Assembly: GCA_944319745.1 (NCBI GenBank)
Contig: CALUET010000003.1
Span: 62,001 to 126,000, forward strand
Length of the DNA: 64,000 bases
DNA from: an uncultured Phocaeicola sp.
Lineage (GTDB): Bacteria > Bacteroidota > Bacteroidia > Bacteroidales > Bacteroidaceae
Direction of reading: 5' to 3'
Part shown: positions 36,083 through 45,878 of the stretch, piece after piece
How the letters are laid out: each line of letters opens with the position of its first letter
How positions within the stretch are numbered: the stretch's first letter is position 1
Notes under the pieces: generated by a model
Told to the model about the DNA's origin: nothing
The model's database searches: none
Seen by the model: only the letters and a program-made list of their open reading frames with translations
Made by a program: the position numbers and the translations under genes

Positions 36083-36721
36083 TTATTTCTTTTGCTCAAT
36101 GAGCATATATTTTTGAATCAGCTCTACTGCGGATTTTGCTTTTTCCATATCAACATCAATGCCTTCAATGAGACTTGGAGAGAAGCACATTCCAAAAACT
36201 CCTCCGCCTTTAGTCTGAACCATGATTCGGATTTTTTTATTGAAGTAATAAATGGCATAGCATATTGCTCCCAATATCATAATAAATATTCCAGTTCCTA
36301 TGAGATTACTTAACATCAGAATTAACCCAAATAGTACTAAAATAACGGCAAAGATAAAAAGGGTTATAGGCTTATAGAAGCCGCAGTGTGAGCTGGAAAT
36401 ATTCTTTAAAGTCATGATAGAATAAGATTCTCCGGCTAAACTTGAGCTTTTCATTAATAATTCTTTTTTGGTTACTCGGATTGTAGTTTCTGCGTCTAAG
36501 CCAATTTTTGTAAGCAACCATCCGATAAGACCTGATTTACGTCCTGCAATAGAAAGCAGTTCATCTGAGTCTTCACTTTCCGACATTTGGAATTTTGTGA
36601 GGACCAAAGTCATCATAGGCGAATTTAAAGAATTTTTTCCTCTTCTTATTAGAAGAAAAACTATCACGAGGATAACAATAATGGCAGTAATCGGACTGAC
36701 AAAAAATTCGGATTCCATCAT
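36083..36721 (-). CDS. Hypothetical membrane protein
   Basis: A 212-residue protein that I do not recognise. One hydrophobic helix lies at about residues 9-27 and a helical hairpin at about 115-160 (ITLFIFAVILVLFGLILML, then GIFIMILGAICYAIYYF). Between them is a soluble part with a strand-rich stretch (TTIRVTKKELLMKSS). After the hairpin comes IRIMVQTKGGGVFGMCF and a final helix. The arrangement could be a split PH-like fold interrupted by the hairpin, which is only a guess. The gene is visibly more AT-rich than its neighbours. A -7-like TAACTTTG (minus strand, 36756-36763) lies upstream. Either of two tandem ATGs could be the start. Confidence 0.75.
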   Translation of the reverse strand: MMESEFFVSPITAIIVILVIVFLLIRRGKNSLNSPMMTLVLTKFQMSESEDSDELLSIAGRKSGLIGWLLTKIGLDAETTIRVTKKELLMKSSSLAGESYSIMTLKNISSSHCGFYKPITLFIFAVILVLFGLILMLSNLIGTGIFIMILGAICYAIYYFNKKIRIMVQTKGGGVFGMCFSPSLIEGIDVDMEKAKSAVELIQKYMLIEQKK

Positions 36722-36835
36722 AAAGCATAGAAATTTAAAGGTTAATAATTCCTTTCAAAGTTAAATTTTTCTTCGTAAGAGATGTTGTAATTATTGTTAA
36801 AACTTAAACATTCAAGCTGATTGATAAAAAAGTCG

Positions 36836-36843
36836 TATCTTTG
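36836..36843 (+). promoter_or_regulatory. -7 element for trmB
   Basis: TATCTTTG at 36836-36843, 24 bases before the trmB ATG at 36868. It overlaps an in-frame TTG at 36841, which argues against that TTG as the start. A -33 TTTG at the right distance is not seen. Confidence 0.5.
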
Positions 36844-36867
36844 ACATCCAAAAAACGACTTGTTGAT

Positions 36868-37626
36868 ATGGGGAAAGGAAAGTTGGCAAAGTTCGCAGAT
36901 ATGGCGAAATATCCGCATGTGTTCGAGTATCCTTATTCGATAGTAGACGATGTTCCGTTTGAAATGAAGGGACGCTGGGCGAAAGAGTTCTTCAAGAACG
37001 ACTGTCCCATCGTGTTGGAGTTGGGATGCGGACGGGGAGAATATACGGTAGGATTGGCGCGTCGTTACCCGGAGAAGAACTTCATCGGGGTAGACATTAA
37101 GGGCGCACGCATGTGGACGGGGGCAACCGAGGCGCTGAACGAGGGGTTGAAGAACGTGGCTTTTCTCCGTACAAACATTGAGTTGATAGATCGTTTCTTT
37201 GCTCCGGCCGAGGTGAACGAGATATGGCTTACCTTTTCCGATCCGCAAATGAAGAAGGCTACCAAACGACTGACCTCCACTTATTTCATGAATCGTTACC
37301 GGAAGTTCCTGCAACCGAACGGTCTGATTCATCTGAAGACCGACAGCAATTTCATGTTCACTTACACGAAATACATGATTGAGCGGAACGGTTTTCCCGT
37401 AGAGGTGCTGACAGATGATTTGTATCATTCGGGCTTTGCAGACGAAATTCTAAACATTCGTACCTATTACGAGCAACAATGGTTGGACAGGGGGCTGAAC
37501 ATTAAATACATTCGTTTCCGTCTTCCGCAGGAAGGAGTGCTGCAGGAGCCTGAAATTGAAATAGAGTTGGATGATTATCGAAGTTATAATCGCAGTAAGC
37601 GCAGCGGACTGAAGACGAGTAAGTAA
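36868..37626 (+). CDS. trmB: tRNA (guanosine(46)-N7)-methyltransferase
   Basis: A 252-residue SAM-dependent methyltransferase forming m7G46 in tRNA. The SAM motif is [16 protein letters not shown], followed by [13 protein letters not shown] and the family block [16 protein letters not shown], which in many species reads FPDPWPKxRHxKRR. The last replacement (SDPQMKKAT) is a lineage form. The ATG at 36868 is preferred over the upstream TTG, which lies in the promoter. It is followed by mrp after 46 bases. Confidence 0.92.
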   Translation: MGKGKLAKFADMAKYPHVFEYPYSIVDDVPFEMKGRWAKEFFKNDCPIVLELGCGRGEYTVGLARRYPEKNFIGVDIKGARMWTGATEALNEGLKNVAFLRTNIELIDRFFAPAEVNEIWLTFSDPQMKKATKRLTSTYFMNRYRKFLQPNGLIHLKTDSNFMFTYTKYMIERNGFPVEVLTDDLYHSGFADEILNIRTYYEQQWLDRGLNIKYIRFRLPQEGVLQEPEIEIELDDYRSYNRSKRSGLKTSK

Positions 37627-37672
37627 CCGGTGTGTTGCCTGCTGTGAGGAATCATTATAAAAAAAGAAAGAG

Positions 37673-38773
37673 ATGACTTTGTATCCGAAATTAATTCTTG
37701 ATGCACTGGCAACCGTGCGTTATCCCGGAAACGGGAAGAATATTGTTGAGGCGGAAATGGTTGCCGACAATATTCGTATCGATGGGATGAAAGTAAGTTT
37801 CTCGCTTATTTTCGAAAAGAATACCGATCCGTTTATGAAATCGGTCATTAAATCGGCCGAAACGGCGATTCATACTTACATATCGAAGGACGTGGAAGTG
37901 ACAATTACTGCAGAAAGTAAGCAGGCTGCCCGCCCCGAACCGGGAAAAATGCTTCCGCAGGTGAAAAATGTCATCGCCGTTTCCTCTGGAAAAGGTGGCG
38001 TGGGAAAATCGACGGTTGCGGCAAATCTTGCTGTGGCACTGTCGAGGTTGGGATATAAGGTCGGCTTGCTGGATGCCGACATATTCGGTCCTTCCATTCC
38101 AAAAATGTTTCATGTGGAAGATGCCCGGCCGTATGCCGAGTCGGTTGACGGGCGCGATTTGATTGTTCCGATAGAGAAATACGGCATAAAGCTCCTGTCA
38201 ATCGGTTTTTTTGTCGATCCCGATCAGGCCACTTTATGGCGGGGAGGAATGGCAAGCAACGCATTGAAGCAGTTGGTGGGCGACTCGAATTGGGGGGAAC
38301 TTGATTATTTTGTGCTTGATACGCCGCCGGGAACAAGCGATATTCACCTGACCTTATTGCAGACATTGGCCATTACCGGAGCGGTTATCGTGAGTACTCC
38401 TCAGGAGGTTGCCTTGGCCGATGCCCGTAAAGGCATCAATATGTACACAAACGACAAGGTAAATGTGCCGATACTCGGGCTGGTGGAGAACATGGCATGG
38501 TTCACTCCTGCCGAGCTTCCGGGCAATAAATATTATCTGTTCGGGAAGGAAGGTACGAAAAGACTTGCCGAAGAACTGAACGTTCCTTTGCTGGGACAGA
38601 TTCCTATCGTGCAAAGCATTTGCGAACATGGCGACGAAGGTGTGCCGGTGGCATTGGATGAAAATTCGCTGACGGGGAACGCCTTTATGGAGCTTGCCCG
38701 TAACGTGGTGACACAAACGGAGAAACGAAATGCCGAGCTTGCGCCTACACAAATCGTGAAGACTCACAAATAA
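37673..38773 (+). CDS. Mrp/NBP35-family iron-sulfur carrier ATPase
   Basis: A 366-residue protein with an N-terminal MIP18/DUF59 domain (to about residue 80) and a deviant Walker A ATPase, SSGKGGVGKSTVAANLA from residue 104, with LDADIFGPSIPKMF and VLDTPPGTSD following. These proteins bind and transfer [4Fe-4S] clusters. The C-terminal CxxC that bridges the cluster in ApbC is absent: the position reads ENMAWFTPAELPGNKYYLFG (around residue 271-290). The cluster-carrier role is therefore family inference and may differ here. Confidence 0.9.
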   Translation: MTLYPKLILDALATVRYPGNGKNIVEAEMVADNIRIDGMKVSFSLIFEKNTDPFMKSVIKSAETAIHTYISKDVEVTITAESKQAARPEPGKMLPQVKNVIAVSSGKGGVGKSTVAANLAVALSRLGYKVGLLDADIFGPSIPKMFHVEDARPYAESVDGRDLIVPIEKYGIKLLSIGFFVDPDQATLWRGGMASNALKQLVGDSNWGELDYFVLDTPPGTSDIHLTLLQTLAITGAVIVSTPQEVALADARKGINMYTNDKVNVPILGLVENMAWFTPAELPGNKYYLFGKEGTKRLAEELNVPLLGQIPIVQSICEHGDEGVPVALDENSLTGNAFMELARNVVTQTEKRNAELAPTQIVKTHK

Positions 38774-38806
38774 GTGGAAAAGACAACCTGTCGTTTCTAA
38801 TAAAAC

Positions 38807-38845
38807 GCGCCGATGTTTCACTGGAAACATCGGCGCATTCTTTTT
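38807..38845. terminator. Terminator between convergent mrp and asd
   Basis: GCGCCGATGTTT (38807-38818), loop CACTGG, AAACATCGGCGC (38825-38836), then ATTCTTTTT. The left side is preceded by TAAAAC, giving GTTTTA on the other strand, so it may work in both directions. Confidence 0.9.
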
Positions 38846-38863
38846 AAATCATTGCGGACGGGA

Positions 38864-39874
38864 TCATCCGATATTCTTTACCTTAATCAGATATTCTGCA
38901 ATCTGTACGGCATTCAGTGCGGCACCCTTTTTGATTTGGTCGCCAACAATCCAGAAGGTCAGCCCGTTTTCATTGGTCAGGTCCTTGCGGATACGTCCCA
39001 CGTAAACCGGATCTTTTCCTGCAAGGAAGAGCGGCATCGGGTATTCTTTCTTTTCCGGATTATCCATCAGAACGAGACCTTCTCCTTCGGAGAATGCCTT
39101 TCTTGCTTCTTCCACCGACACCGGTCTTTCCGTTTCAATCCAAATACTTTCCGAATGCGAGCGGAGAGCCGGCACACGCACACACGTTGCACTGACCTTT
39201 ACGTCGGAGTGCATTATCTTACGTGTCTCGTTATACATTTTCATTTCTTCCTTGGTATAACCGTTTTCCGTAAATACGTCTATCTGAGGAATGAGATTGA
39301 ATGCCAGTTGATAGGCGAACTTTTCCACTTTCACTGGTTCTCCTGCCAGCACCTGACGGTATTGTTCGTATAATTCATCCATGGCTGCTGCTCCGGCTCC
39401 GCTGGCGGCCTGATAAGTAGATACGTGTACGCGTTTGATATGCGTGAGGTTTTCAATGGCTTTTAATGCGACAACCATTTGAATTGTCGTGCAGTTCGGG
39501 TTGGCAATAATGCGGCGGGGGCGGTTTAACGCGTCCTCGGCATTGACCTCGGGAACCACTAAAGGAATGTCTTCTTCCATACGGAATGCGCTGGAGTTGT
39601 CGATCATTACGGCACCATATTTGGTAATTGTTTCGGCAAACTCGCGGGATGTTCCTGCACCGGCCGAAGCGAATGCAATATCCACTCCCTTGAAATCATC
39701 GTTGTGTTGCAGAAGTTTTACCTCGATTTCCTTGCCGCGAAATGTATATTTTCTCCCGGCACTGCGTGTCGAACCGAATAATAACAGTTCGTCTGCAGGG
39801 AAATTTCTCTCATCTAAAACGCGCAGGAATTCTTGTCCTACGGCTCCGCTTGCACCAACAATAGCTACTTTCAT
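38864..39874 (-). CDS. asd: Aspartate-semialdehyde dehydrogenase
   Basis: A 336-residue NADP-dependent enzyme reducing aspartyl phosphate to the semialdehyde, which thrA then uses. The NADP motif is [10 protein letters not shown] (residues 7-16), the catalytic cysteine is Cys128 in [10 protein letters not shown], and the substrate-binding histidine is in [12 protein letters not shown]. It is separated from thrA by about 14 kb. A minus-strand TATTTTTG (39964-39971) is a possible -7 box, with a long leader of about 85 bases. Confidence 0.96.
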   Translation of the reverse strand: MKVAIVGASGAVGQEFLRVLDERNFPADELLLFGSTRSAGRKYTFRGKEIEVKLLQHNDDFKGVDIAFASAGAGTSREFAETITKYGAVMIDNSSAFRMEEDIPLVVPEVNAEDALNRPRRIIANPNCTTIQMVVALKAIENLTHIKRVHVSTYQAASGAGAAAMDELYEQYRQVLAGEPVKVEKFAYQLAFNLIPQIDVFTENGYTKEEMKMYNETRKIMHSDVKVSATCVRVPALRSHSESIWIETERPVSVEEARKAFSEGEGLVLMDNPEKKEYPMPLFLAGKDPVYVGRIRKDLTNENGLTFWIVGDQIKKGAALNAVQIAEYLIKVKNIG

Positions 39875-40054
39875 TTTTAAATTCTTTATTGAGATTAGTT
39901 AAATTAATGTTCCGATAAGCGATAAAAATTTGACGTTTTGACCGAAACTTTCGTTTTTCGGTGCAAAAATACGACATTCTGTTTTATTAGATAAGAAAAT
40001 AGAAAGATTTTTTGTAATTTTGTTTTTGCAAAAAGAACCGCGTAAACCGAATAT

Positions 40055-42199
40055 ATGGAAGAATTGCTGAATCAAATAGATTTCGATATACATTTTCCCA
40101 TAACCGATCCTACATGGATATTTTTTCTCGTGTTGGTCATAATACTTTTCGCTCCTATTTTGTTGGAGCGCCTACGCATACCGCACATCATCGGGATGAT
40201 TCTGGCGGGAGTTGTCGTTGGAGAACACGGTTTTAACATACTTGCACGCGACAGCAGCTTCGAATTGTTTGGCAAAGTGGGGCTTTATTATATCATGTTC
40301 CTGGCCGGTTTGGAGATGAACATGGAGGACTTTAAAAGCATTCGTGTAAAGGCTACGGTATTAGGCCTGCTGGCTTTTGTCATTCCTTTGGGCATAGGTA
40401 TTTGGGCAAATCTGGGCTTGCTGGGTTACGGACTGATGACTTCCATTCTTTTGGCCAGCATGTATGCCTCGCATACGCTTATTGCTTATCCCATTGTTAT
40501 TCGTTATGGTATCAACAGGCAGAGGGCGGTGAGCATTGCCGTTGGAGGTACGGCGGTGACAGATACGCTGACTTTGCTTGTGCTGGCCGTGATTGCCGGT
40601 ATGCATAAAGACGAAATTTCCGATATGTTTGTGCTTTGGATGGTACTGAAAGTCCTTATCTTAAGCATTGCCATAATGTATACTTTTCCCCGGATCGGGC
40701 GCTGGTTTTTCCGAAGATACAACGATCTTGTCGTGCAATATATCTTTGTCATGGCGATGGTTTTCATGGGAGCCGGTCTGATGGAACTCGTGGGAATGGA
40801 AGGTATTTTGGGAGCCTTCCTTACGGGATTGGTATTGAATCGCCTGATTCCGCACGTTTCTCCTTTGATGAGCCATCTTGAGTTTGTGGGAAACGCGTTG
40901 TTTATTCCGTATTTCCTCATCGGCGTGGGGATGCTTATTAACGTAAATGTCTTGTTCGGACACCTTGATTCTTTGAAGGTGGCCGGGGTGATGATTGTGG
41001 TAGCTCTCCTTGGAAAGTGGATTGCATCATGGCTTACCCAGAAAATTTATAAGATGCGTGCCGTGGAACGTGAGCTGATGTTCGGATTAAGCAATGCACA
41101 GGCAGCGGCCACGTTGGCAGCGGTATTGGTGGGATACGGCATTATTCTTCCGGACGGATCGCGGCTGCTGAATGAGGATGTGCTGAACGGTACGATACTG
41201 TTAATCCTTGTTACGTGTGTGGTAAGCTCGTTTATTACGGAACATGCCGCCAAGCGCATTGTCATGAGCGACGTGGAAATGAAAGACGAAAATGCGGAGA
41301 AACAGGAAAAGTTCCTTATCCCCGTGGCAAATCCCGGCACGCTGGAGAACCTGATAAACCTTGCTTTGGTGGTGCGCGACGAGAAACGTTTCAATAATCT
41401 GGTGGCGTTAAGCGTAACGAACGACAGCAATGATTCCGTAAAACAGGAAATGAAGGGGAAACGCAACCTGGAACGTGCCGGACAAATTGCGGCCGCTGCA
41501 AATGTAGAATTGGAAACAGTCAGTCGTTTTGACCTGAACATTACGGCAGGCATTCTGCATACGGCAAAAGAACATCAGGTTACTAACATTATCATCGGCC
41601 TGCATTATAAGGCGAGCATCGTGGATTCCTTCTTCGGAAGCCTCACTGAAAATTTATTGAAAAACACGTATCTGCAAGTAATGGTGGCACGTTTTCTCAT
41701 ACCGGTCAATACGTTGCGGCGAATTATCGTGGCCGTTCCGCCGAAAGCCGAGTTTGAACACGGTTTTATGATGTGGGTAACTCACATGTGCCGCATGAGC
41801 TCTCAGTTGGGTTGTCGCGTTCATTTTTACGCCCATTTGCAGACTTTGGGATACATCAGGGGATATATATTGAAGAAACATAAGGATACCCGGGCGGTTT
41901 ATTCGGAACTGGACAACTGGGATGACCTGTTGTTGTTGACAGGACAGGTCAACTTTGATCATCTGTTGGTGCTTGTCAGTGCCCGGCGCGGTTCGATCTC
42001 TTACGATTCTTCTTTCGAGCGTTTGCCCATGCAGGTGTCGAAATATTTTAACAACAACAGCGTGATGCTGCTTTATCCCGGGCAGAAAGGCGATCCGGTC
42101 GAGTCTCTTTCTTTTGCCGATCCGCGCGGATTGGCAGAAACGCAATACTATGATAAAGTAGGAAATTGGCTTTACAAATGGTTCAGGAAGGATTCATGA
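40055..42199 (+). CDS. CPA2-type cation/proton antiporter with C-terminal universal-stress-like domain
   Basis: A 714-residue protein. Residues about 25-410 contain the membrane domain with about 12 helices of the Na+/H+ exchanger superfamily (PHIIGMILAGVVVGEHG, AGLEMNMEDF, GGTAVTDTLTLLVL). Residues about 430-700 are soluble, with a tandem UspA-like fold, which probably regulates transport. The transported ion (Na+ or K+) cannot be told. A TAATTTTG at 40015-40022 may be its -7 box. The stop overlaps the next gene's ATG. Confidence 0.9.
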   Translation: MEELLNQIDFDIHFPITDPTWIFFLVLVIILFAPILLERLRIPHIIGMILAGVVVGEHGFNILARDSSFELFGKVGLYYIMFLAGLEMNMEDFKSIRVKATVLGLLAFVIPLGIGIWANLGLLGYGLMTSILLASMYASHTLIAYPIVIRYGINRQRAVSIAVGGTAVTDTLTLLVLAVIAGMHKDEISDMFVLWMVLKVLILSIAIMYTFPRIGRWFFRRYNDLVVQYIFVMAMVFMGAGLMELVGMEGILGAFLTGLVLNRLIPHVSPLMSHLEFVGNALFIPYFLIGVGMLINVNVLFGHLDSLKVAGVMIVVALLGKWIASWLTQKIYKMRAVERELMFGLSNAQAAATLAAVLVGYGIILPDGSRLLNEDVLNGTILLILVTCVVSSFITEHAAKRIVMSDVEMKDENAEKQEKFLIPVANPGTLENLINLALVVRDEKRFNNLVALSVTNDSNDSVKQEMKGKRNLERAGQIAAAANVELETVSRFDLNITAGILHTAKEHQVTNIIIGLHYKASIVDSFFGSLTENLLKNTYLQVMVARFLIPVNTLRRIIVAVPPKAEFEHGFMMWVTHMCRMSSQLGCRVHFYAHLQTLGYIRGYILKKHKDTRAVYSELDNWDDLLLLTGQVNFDHLLVLVSARRGSISYDSSFERLPMQVSKYFNNNSVMLLYPGQKGDPVESLSFADPRGLAETQYYDKVGNWLYKWFRKDS

Positions 42200-42918
42200 C
42201 GGAAGAAACATACCGGTGGCAGCAGCGGAGCGAGCTGTTGCTTGGAAAAGAGAAAATGGAGCGTTTGCGAAAATCTCACGTTCTGGTGGTCGGTCTTGGC
42301 GGAGTGGGTGCTTATGCCGCCGAGATGATTTGTCGTGCGGGGGTAGGTGAAATGACAATTGTGGATGCAGACACCGTGCAACTTTCCAATATAAACCGCC
42401 AGCTTCCCGCCCTGCATTCCACGGTAGGGATGCCGAAAGCCCGGGTATTGGCGGAACGCTTTAAAGATATCAATCCCGATATCCGGCTGAATGTGTACCC
42501 CGTTTATTTGAAAGACGACAAGATCCCTGCATTGTTGGATGGAGGGCATTACGATTTTATAATAGATGCCATCGATACGGTGGCCCCGAAATGTTATCTC
42601 ATTTATCATGCTTTGTTACGGAAAATAAAGATAATAAGCAGTATGGGAGCGGGGGCGAAGCGGGATATCACTCAGATTCGTTTTGCCGATTTGTGGGAAA
42701 CTTATCACTGCGGATTGAGCAAGGCGGTGCGTAAACGCTTGCAGAAAATGGGCATGAAACGCCCTTTGCCGGTGGTGTTCAGCACGGAACAGGCCGATGA
42801 ACGGGCCATTGTGTTGGTGGAAGGAGAAGAAAATAAAAAGTCGACCGCCGGAACGATTTCCTATATGCCTGCGGTGTTCGGGTGTTATCTGGCGGAATAT
42901 GTCATTCGAAAATTGTAG
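42196..42918 (+). CDS. tcdA: tRNA threonylcarbamoyladenosine dehydratase
   Basis: A 240-residue E1-like (ThiF/MoeB) enzyme that converts t6A37 to the cyclic form ct6A in tRNA. The nucleotide-binding motif is [19 protein letters not shown], with [19 protein letters not shown] and DAIDTVAPK following. The ATG at 42196 forms ATGA with the antiporter stop and has AGGAAGGA just upstream; longer starts from 42166 are possible but less likely. Family assignment is firm; the precise substrate follows the family. Confidence 0.9.
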   Translation: MTEETYRWQQRSELLLGKEKMERLRKSHVLVVGLGGVGAYAAEMICRAGVGEMTIVDADTVQLSNINRQLPALHSTVGMPKARVLAERFKDINPDIRLNVYPVYLKDDKIPALLDGGHYDFIIDAIDTVAPKCYLIYHALLRKIKIISSMGAGAKRDITQIRFADLWETYHCGLSKAVRKRLQKMGMKRPLPVVFSTEQADERAIVLVEGEENKKSTAGTISYMPAVFGCYLAEYVIRKL

Positions 42919-42923
42919 AAATT

Positions 42924-43595
42924 ATGATTCGATTAGAAGGAATAACGAAAAGTTTCGGTGCCTTGCAGGTGTTGAAAGGTATCGATCTTACGATAAATAA
43001 AGGAGAAATAGTGAGCATAGTCGGCCCGAGCGGAGCCGGAAAGACCACGTTGCTTCAGATAATGGGAACGCTCGATCGTCCGGATAGGGGGCATGTCATG
43101 CTGAACGGAACCGAGGTGAGCCGGATGAAAGAAAAAGAAGTTTCGGCGTTTCGTAACCGGGAAATCGGATTTGTATTTCAGTTTCATCAGCTGTTGCCGG
43201 AGTTTACGGCTTTGGAGAATGTAATCATTCCGGCATTGATTCACGGGACATCTTTCGATGCGGCGAAGAAAAGAGCGAATGAGATACTCGACTTTTTGGG
43301 ATTGCTGGCGCGCGCTTCGCACAAACCTTCGGAACTTTCGGGTGGCGAAAAGCAACGTGTGGCGGTGGCACGCGCATTGATCAATCATCCGTCCGTCGTT
43401 CTTGCCGACGAGCCTTCGGGTAGTCTTGACATGAAGAACAAGGAAGAACTGCATAGACTGTTCTTTCGTTTGAGGGATGAACTGGGACAAACTTTCGTAA
43501 TCGTTACACACGATGAAACATTGGCCGTGCAGACCGACCGGACAATTCACCTGGTTGATGGCAGGATTGTTGCGGAAAACGAAGAAAACATCTGA
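42924..43595 (+). CDS. LolD-like ABC transporter ATP-binding protein
   Basis: A 223-residue ATPase with Walker [10 protein letters not shown] (residues 34-42), signature [15 protein letters not shown], and Walker [13 protein letters not shown]. It belongs to the LolD/MacB/FtsE group, which works on lipoprotein release or peptide export. The FtsX-like permease partner is not adjacent. It starts 5 bases after tcdA, so it is probably cotranscribed. A longer upstream frame is not family-like. Confidence 0.88.
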   Translation: MIRLEGITKSFGALQVLKGIDLTINKGEIVSIVGPSGAGKTTLLQIMGTLDRPDRGHVMLNGTEVSRMKEKEVSAFRNREIGFVFQFHQLLPEFTALENVIIPALIHGTSFDAAKKRANEILDFLGLLARASHKPSELSGGEKQRVAVARALINHPSVVLADEPSGSLDMKNKEELHRLFFRLRDELGQTFVIVTHDETLAVQTDRTIHLVDGRIVAENEENI

Positions 43596-43692
43596 TTCTT
43601 TTTTGTGAAAGAACCCGGCCTTCGGGGAAGAAGAACGGGCACTTTCAGACAAGATAACATATAATTTTAATGATAAAAAACAGGAAAAAGTC

Positions 43693-44535
43693 ATGGGACA
43701 CATTCGTTTGGGTAAATATAACCGCTTGACCGTGGTGAAAAAGGTGGACTTCGGGCTGTATCTCGACGGGGAAGATGATGGAAACATTCTACTCCCTTCG
43801 CGTTACGTGCCGGCAGGTTGCGATGTGGGAGATGTGTTGGAGGTGTTTATTTATCTCGATAATGAGGAACGTTTGGTAGCAACAACCGAGAAACCTTATG
43901 TGCAGGTGGGAGAGTTTGCCTGCCTTGAAGTGGCTTGGACAAACCGTTACGGCGCATTTCTGAACTGGGGCTTGATGAAAGACCTGTTCGTCCCTTTCAG
44001 CGAGCAAAGGGGAAAGATGGAGAAAGGGAAACGGTATGTGGTTTATGTTTATGTGGACGATGAAAGTTATCGTATCGTTGCTTCAGCCCATATATCCCGT
44101 TTTTTGTCGAAAAGCGCTTCAGGATACGAACCGAACGAGGAGGTCGACGTCCTTGTCTGGCAGCGTACCGATTTGGGATTTAAGGTAATAATAGACAATC
44201 GTTTCGGCGGGTTGTTGTATCATAACGAAATCTTTCAGCCCATAGAAGTAGGCATGTCGCTGAAAGCTTACGTAAAACAGGTGCGTGAAGACGGCAAGAT
44301 TGATCTGACTCTTCAGAAACAAGGCATGCAAAAGGTGGGTGATTTTTCAGAAATTCTGTTGCAATATATTAAAGAGCACGGCGGCTTTGTATCGCTTACC
44401 GATAAAACAGATCCCGAAACAATTTATCGTATTTTCTCCGTCAGCAAGAAAACATTCAAGAAAGCACTCGGCGATTTGTATAAAAAACGGCTTGTCGTTC
44501 TTGAGGATTCCGGCATCCGGTTGGCGTCAGAATGA
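43693..44535 (+). CDS. CvfB-family S1 RNA-binding protein
   Basis: A 280-residue protein with S1-like repeats (GKYNRLTVVKKVDFGLYLDG, VGEFACLEVAWTNRYGAFLN, and VDVLVWQRTDLGFKVIIDN) and a C-terminal winged-helix-like segment (VSKKTFKKALGDLYKKRLVV). This is the CvfB/YitL architecture, tied in firmicutes to virulence-factor expression and here likely an RNA-binding regulator. It ends 7 bases before the convergent tolC stop. Confidence 0.88.
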   Translation: MGHIRLGKYNRLTVVKKVDFGLYLDGEDDGNILLPSRYVPAGCDVGDVLEVFIYLDNEERLVATTEKPYVQVGEFACLEVAWTNRYGAFLNWGLMKDLFVPFSEQRGKMEKGKRYVVYVYVDDESYRIVASAHISRFLSKSASGYEPNEEVDVLVWQRTDLGFKVIIDNRFGGLLYHNEIFQPIEVGMSLKAYVKQVREDGKIDLTLQKQGMQKVGDFSEILLQYIKEHGGFVSLTDKTDPETIYRIFSVSKKTFKKALGDLYKKRLVVLEDSGIRLASE

Positions 44536-44542
44536 GGGTTAC

Positions 44543-45874
44543 TCATTCTAACGTCAGGGGGATTCCTTTGTAAAAATCCAATATCTTGGTGCGGAACAGG
44601 TAATCGTATTTGGCCTGAATGCGGTCCGATACTGTCTTCAGCCAGTTTGTTCTGCCCTCATTATACTCGGTGGCCGTAGCTTTTCCGTTGGTATATTTTT
44701 CTTTCGTCAGCTTGAAAGAAGAATAAGCTGCCTTGTCCGCATCCATACTGCTGCGGTATTGTTTCTCGGCAGCCACGGCGTTGTAATAAGCCTGTTGTAT
44801 TTCTTTGTAAAGAGTCTTTTTACTGTCTTCGAGTTGCCAGCCGAGAGTCATATGCTGAACCCTCGCGCTTCTCACTCTGTTGCGCGTGGAAAATCGGTTG
44901 AAGATGGGAATGCTGAGAGAAATTCCCACATACTGACTGAAGTTATTCTTCAATTGAGAACTGAAACTCGGGTTGTCATTTCCCGACATCTTGTAATAAC
45001 TTGTCCCTAAACCCGCGCCCAGGCTGAGTTGCGGATAGTATGCTCCTTGCGCAATGCGGATGTTCTTTTCGGCACCTTCCAGGCGGTATTGAGCCGCTTT
45101 TATGCCCGGTTTCGATTGTACGGCGCCGGCGTAAATCTCTTCGGGTGCGGTAAGAGGCACGAATGCGTCCTCGCCTTCCGTGGCGGGAGCCACGATGCCG
45201 AATCCTTCGGGCGTGGGCAATTCCAGAAGTTGGGTGAGCTCAAGCAGCGATATGTTGTAATTGTTGTCTGCCTGTACTGCCGATAATTCATCCTGTGCCA
45301 CCCGTGATTTTGCTTCAAGCCATTCGGCCTCCGAAGCTTTTCCTACTTTAAAAAATGCTTCTTTTTGGGAAAGAAGTTCTTTGCTCAATGCCACCTGTTC
45401 GTGAGCAACCTTCGCCAGTTCCTGGTTAAAAAGGATTTGAAGATATGCAGATGTCACCTGAATGCTGATATCTTCTTTCGCCTTGTTCAGGTCTTCGATG
45501 GCGGCTTTCAAATTGAGCTTGGCCAGAGCCACGTTGTTTATCAGTTGCATTCCGGTAAAAATCGGGATACTTGTTGATAAATTGAATCCGGTGTTTTGTG
45601 TATTGATGTTCTTGTATGTGTTATCGGATTGCAGGCTTCGTCCGAAATTAAACGAATGTGATGCGCTTCCGTTCAGGTCGGGTAAGCGGTTCCATTTGGC
45701 CGTACTAAGTTCTATCTCGTTTTGTTCTTGAGAAGCTTCCTGTTGTTTTATGGTAATGTTGTGCGCGATTGCATAATCGATGCACTGTTTCAAATCCCAT
45801 TTCTCGTCGGCTTGGACGGGAAGGATGCAGGCCGAAGCCAGAAACATCGCCGCTGTATAAAAAAAATTATTCAT
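44543..45874 (-). CDS. TolC-family outer membrane efflux protein
   Basis: A 443-residue outer membrane factor with a signal peptide (MNNFFYTAAMFLASACILPVQA) and two OEP repeats. Coiled-coil helices carry the usual LNKAKEDISIQVTSAYLQIL and AYYNAVAAEKQYRSSMDADK. It is the last gene of the efflux operon, 4 bases after the adaptor. Confidence 0.93.
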   Translation of the reverse strand: MNNFFYTAAMFLASACILPVQADEKWDLKQCIDYAIAHNITIKQQEASQEQNEIELSTAKWNRLPDLNGSASHSFNFGRSLQSDNTYKNINTQNTGFNLSTSIPIFTGMQLINNVALAKLNLKAAIEDLNKAKEDISIQVTSAYLQILFNQELAKVAHEQVALSKELLSQKEAFFKVGKASEAEWLEAKSRVAQDELSAVQADNNYNISLLELTQLLELPTPEGFGIVAPATEGEDAFVPLTAPEEIYAGAVQSKPGIKAAQYRLEGAEKNIRIAQGAYYPQLSLGAGLGTSYYKMSGNDNPSFSSQLKNNFSQYVGISLSIPIFNRFSTRNRVRSARVQHMTLGWQLEDSKKTLYKEIQQAYYNAVAAEKQYRSSMDADKAAYSSFKLTKEKYTNGKATATEYNEGRTNWLKTVSDRIQAKYDYLFRTKILDFYKGIPLTLE

Positions 45875-45878
45875 GTTT

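Noticed and set aside
36841..36867. TTG at 36841 as the trmB start
   Set aside because: It overlaps the -7 promoter element; the ATG at 36868 gives the family-like start MGKGKLAKF.
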